Assembly: GCA_022606135.1 (NCBI GenBank)
Contig: JABYQN010000001.1
Coordinates: 2,294,001 to 2,358,000, forward strand
Direction: 5' to 3'
Origin: Fomes fomentarius
Lineage: Eukaryota > Basidiomycota > Agaricomycetes > Polyporales > Polyporaceae
DNA: 64,000 nt
Shown here: piece by piece, positions 62,069 through 64,000 of the stretch
How the letters are laid out: every line of letters begins with the position of its first letter
How positions within the stretch are numbered: position 1 is the first letter of the stretch
Program-made: the position numbers and the translations under genes
Notes under the pieces: generated by a model
What the model saw: the letters and a program-made list of their open reading frames with translations, nothing else
The model's database searches: none
Told to the model about the DNA's origin: nothing

Positions 62069-62627
62069 TCATTCGAAATCTGAACTGTCCTGCTTGAAAG
62101 TTTGACTGTACGCGATGATGGTCCCATATACAAGACTATATGGGAGGTCAGGCAACAGATTGGATTTCGAGAGAGATAGCAGACGTACGCGCCACCAGCA
62201 ATCGACATAACACATGCCCCTCTAGTGATGACTTCGGAATGCGCAAGCACCAACGGCAACGCGAATCCTGTCACGACAATCGACGCAGTGATGAAACGAC
62301 CAACATCCACCGGCCCTGAGCCATCGTATTCGGCAGAGAAGTCGTCTCCCCCACAACGGGCGAAGACCGCGTTCGGAAGCGGCGCCAGGACGAAGGTGAA
62401 GGCTAGACACCCCTTTAGCTGGCACCTCTTGCGTACTCATAATGTGTAGACGCACCGACGAGAAGAGGAAGCCAGTTAGACCATAGCGCGCAAGAAAGGA
62501 TGACTAGCAGAAAGCCGACGGCCAAGACGAAGGAGAGCAGGATGACCGCTGGGAGTCGCGCTTGAGTACATGCCTGGAGGCAGTCCCAGAGATAGGAGTA
62601 CGAACTTTTAATGCCTGCGTGAGCCAT
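62069..62627 (-). CDS. VPS55: Vps55 / LEPROT-family endosomal protein
   Basis: Small tetraspan protein needed for late-endosome to vacuole sorting, partner of Vps68. The start is ATG 62627 (MAHAGIKSSYSYLWD). Exon 1 has LLSFVLAVGFLLVILSCALW, the most conserved segment of the family. Exon 2 begins near 62410 with LAFTFVLAPLPNAVFARCGG, then VDVGRFITASIVVTGFALPL and LAHSEVI. Exon 3 ends YGTIIAYSQTFKQDSSDFE before TGA 62069-62071. The donor of the last intron is GTACGT after GGC-GC. The first intron border (GTCGGT donor with AAAG acceptor) is the likeliest of a few choices. It lies tail to tail with TRS120, 190 bp apart. Confidence 0.88.
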
Positions 62628-62990
62628 AGTAAGGGGCCGAAGAGACGGGAGTGAAGATGTACACCAGCGTATGTAGGCTGGACACTTTGTATGGTCGACG
62701 ATGCTCAGCTCGCAGCAACCACCGCCATCCGCGGCTACAGTATGCTTATGTAATCAATCATTTAAACGCCAAGGTTCAACGTTCAGACGTTCACATTCAC
62801 GGTCAACTCGGTTCGACGGCAGCTGCGATCATACGACAGCGACGCACGGTAGCTGAAACTGTACACGAATAAGCGGCTATACTATCCCATCGATATAATT
62901 GATATAGTAATGCGAGCGAGTCATGGTAATAACAATACAGACATATTGTTTCCCCGCAAGTAGAGGACCGATGGTAGCCACGTGCCTCAT
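62628..62990. other. Spacer between VPS55 start and kinesin-like stop
   Basis: The 363 bp hold the VPS55 promoter and the neighbour's 3' end. No gene is seen. Confidence 0.45.
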
Positions 62991-64000
62991 CTATCGTGGC
63001 CCAACGGTACGACGAGTGCGCTGAGGTCGTGTCCTCACAACAATGTTGGCCGCCTTCGAATCAGTGAGGGTTCCCAGCTGGGCAAGAGTAGTCTTGCTTG
63101 GTTGCTTGAGGGTACGGATCGATGGTACGATAGGAACTGGGATGGTCCTGGTGGATGTCGAAGAGGAAGAAGAAGAAGCCAGAGACTTCACAAGCGCAGG
63201 AGGAGAACTATCAGGAGTTGACTCAGAGCGGTTCTCCTCATCGGACGCGGATGCATCAATTGGAGAGTCGACGACCATGCCGTCTACCACGGGGAACCCT
63301 AGCTCTTCCTCAGGTAAAGGCAAGTGCTCTGCTAGGAACGTTTCGCTTCCTACGGAGGATACACCCTGTGATCTGAACCGGCGAACGAGGATGTCTCTGT
63401 GCTCCGTTGGTGGGAGGTCCTCCATGACCTTCCGGGGACGTTTCCGAGGAGTGAGACCTGAGACCTTATCCTCTCTCGTCGCTTCCTCTACGAGACCCTG
63501 CGTAGTGCGGCGGATGTTCCCCAGCGACGTGGAGGAACCAACATTGAGCTTGTCGACAGCAGTGGATAGGTCGGCGGTGTCGGTCAGGACACGGGTAGTG
63601 GCTCCCTCGATCGCTCGTGAGGTAGAATCGACCTGTCGCTGCATGTAACGGTAGCCGGACTGTGCTTCTGTAACGAGACCATCCGTTGCCTCGATACGTG
63701 CTCGTTTCGCACGATGTTCGTGATTAAAGGCTAAGGAAAATTGTCAGTGAGTGCGGAGAAATGCGACAGGCTGGATGTAAGATACCTTGAGTCAGTGAAG
63801 CATTTGAGCTTTGTACGATTTGCTGCAATTCCTGACTGAAGCCAGCAGTTGAAGTCGATACAGCTTCTTGTACTCCGGCAAAGCCGTCCATAATCGTGCT
63901 TCTGGCGGCATTTACGGACTATCACGCGCGTCAGTACGAAGGTGGATACTCAGATTGAAACAAAACTCACCCTGATACCACCATCACGCAATCGCTTGCC
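62991..64000 (-). CDS. Probable kinesin-5 (BimC/Eg5) C-terminal tail, truncated by window end
   Basis: The last three exons of a minus-strand gene are visible, with stop TAG at 62991-62993. The window end begins inside an exon reading GKRLRDGGIR before an intron. The next exon reads TIMDGFAGVQEAVSTSTAGF and has long helix-forming stretches. The last exon has FNHEHRAKRARIEATDG, then TPRKRPRKVMEDLPPTEHRD, which resembles the BimC-box region of kinesin-5 tails with its basic start and T-P site for Cdk1. The end is Ser/Thr/Pro-rich and basic. Motor domain and stalk lie outside the window, so the call rests on the tail only; another coiled-coil nuclear protein is possible. Confidence 0.55.

Overview
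This is nuclear DNA of a filamentous basidiomycete, most likely an Agaricomycete. The evidence is genes cut by many 45-100 bp GT-AG introns (with a few GC-AG), fungal housekeeping genes packed on both strands with short gaps, a decayed Ty3/gypsy chromovirus, and non-autonomous inverted-repeat elements. Exon joins below were worked out by hand from reading frame, splice signals and remembered family motifs. No search was run.

Layout. 1-33.6 kb is a dense conserved block: the tail of an AT-hook protein (+), kynurenine 3-monooxygenase BNA4 (-), phosphatidylinositol synthase PIS1 (+), a large mitochondrial-type AAA+ ATPase (+), NSE1 of the SMC5/6 complex (-), phosphatidylserine synthase CHO1 (-), primase large subunit PRI2 (-), PP2A B56 subunit RTS1 (-), a Pro/Gly-rich unknown (+), citrate synthase CIT1 with 16 exons (-), SEC66 (+), USP7/Ubp15-type deubiquitinase (-) and a 1,343-residue disordered unknown (+). 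33.9-50.3 kb is an accessory block: an intron-bearing tRNA-Val, a fucose-lectin-like gene that looks broken, a 924 bp inverted-repeat element, a complete but inactivated 9.85 kb gypsy element (two 193 bp LTRs, GTACC target duplication), and a TA-flanked element full of GTGGAWTCCAC palindromes. 50.9-64 kb returns to housekeeping genes: a GT15 mannosyltransferase (+), PI 4-kinase PIK1 (-), TRAPPII subunit TRS120 (+), VPS55 (-) and a probable kinesin-5 tail (-, cut by the window end).

How the genes relate. Three phosphoinositide/phospholipid enzymes lie in the window: PIS1 and CHO1 both use CDP-diacylglycerol, and PIK1 phosphorylates the PIS1 product. PIK1 and TRS120 act at the late Golgi and share a 311 bp divergent promoter. 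SEC66, the GT15 enzyme and VPS55 are other secretory or endosomal proteins. This is co-location, not an operon.

The most unusual material is in the accessory block: an extra reading frame in the gypsy element between integrase and 3' LTR, LTR differences that are all transitions (18 of 18) with eight at CpG, and the palindrome-rich TA-flanked element.
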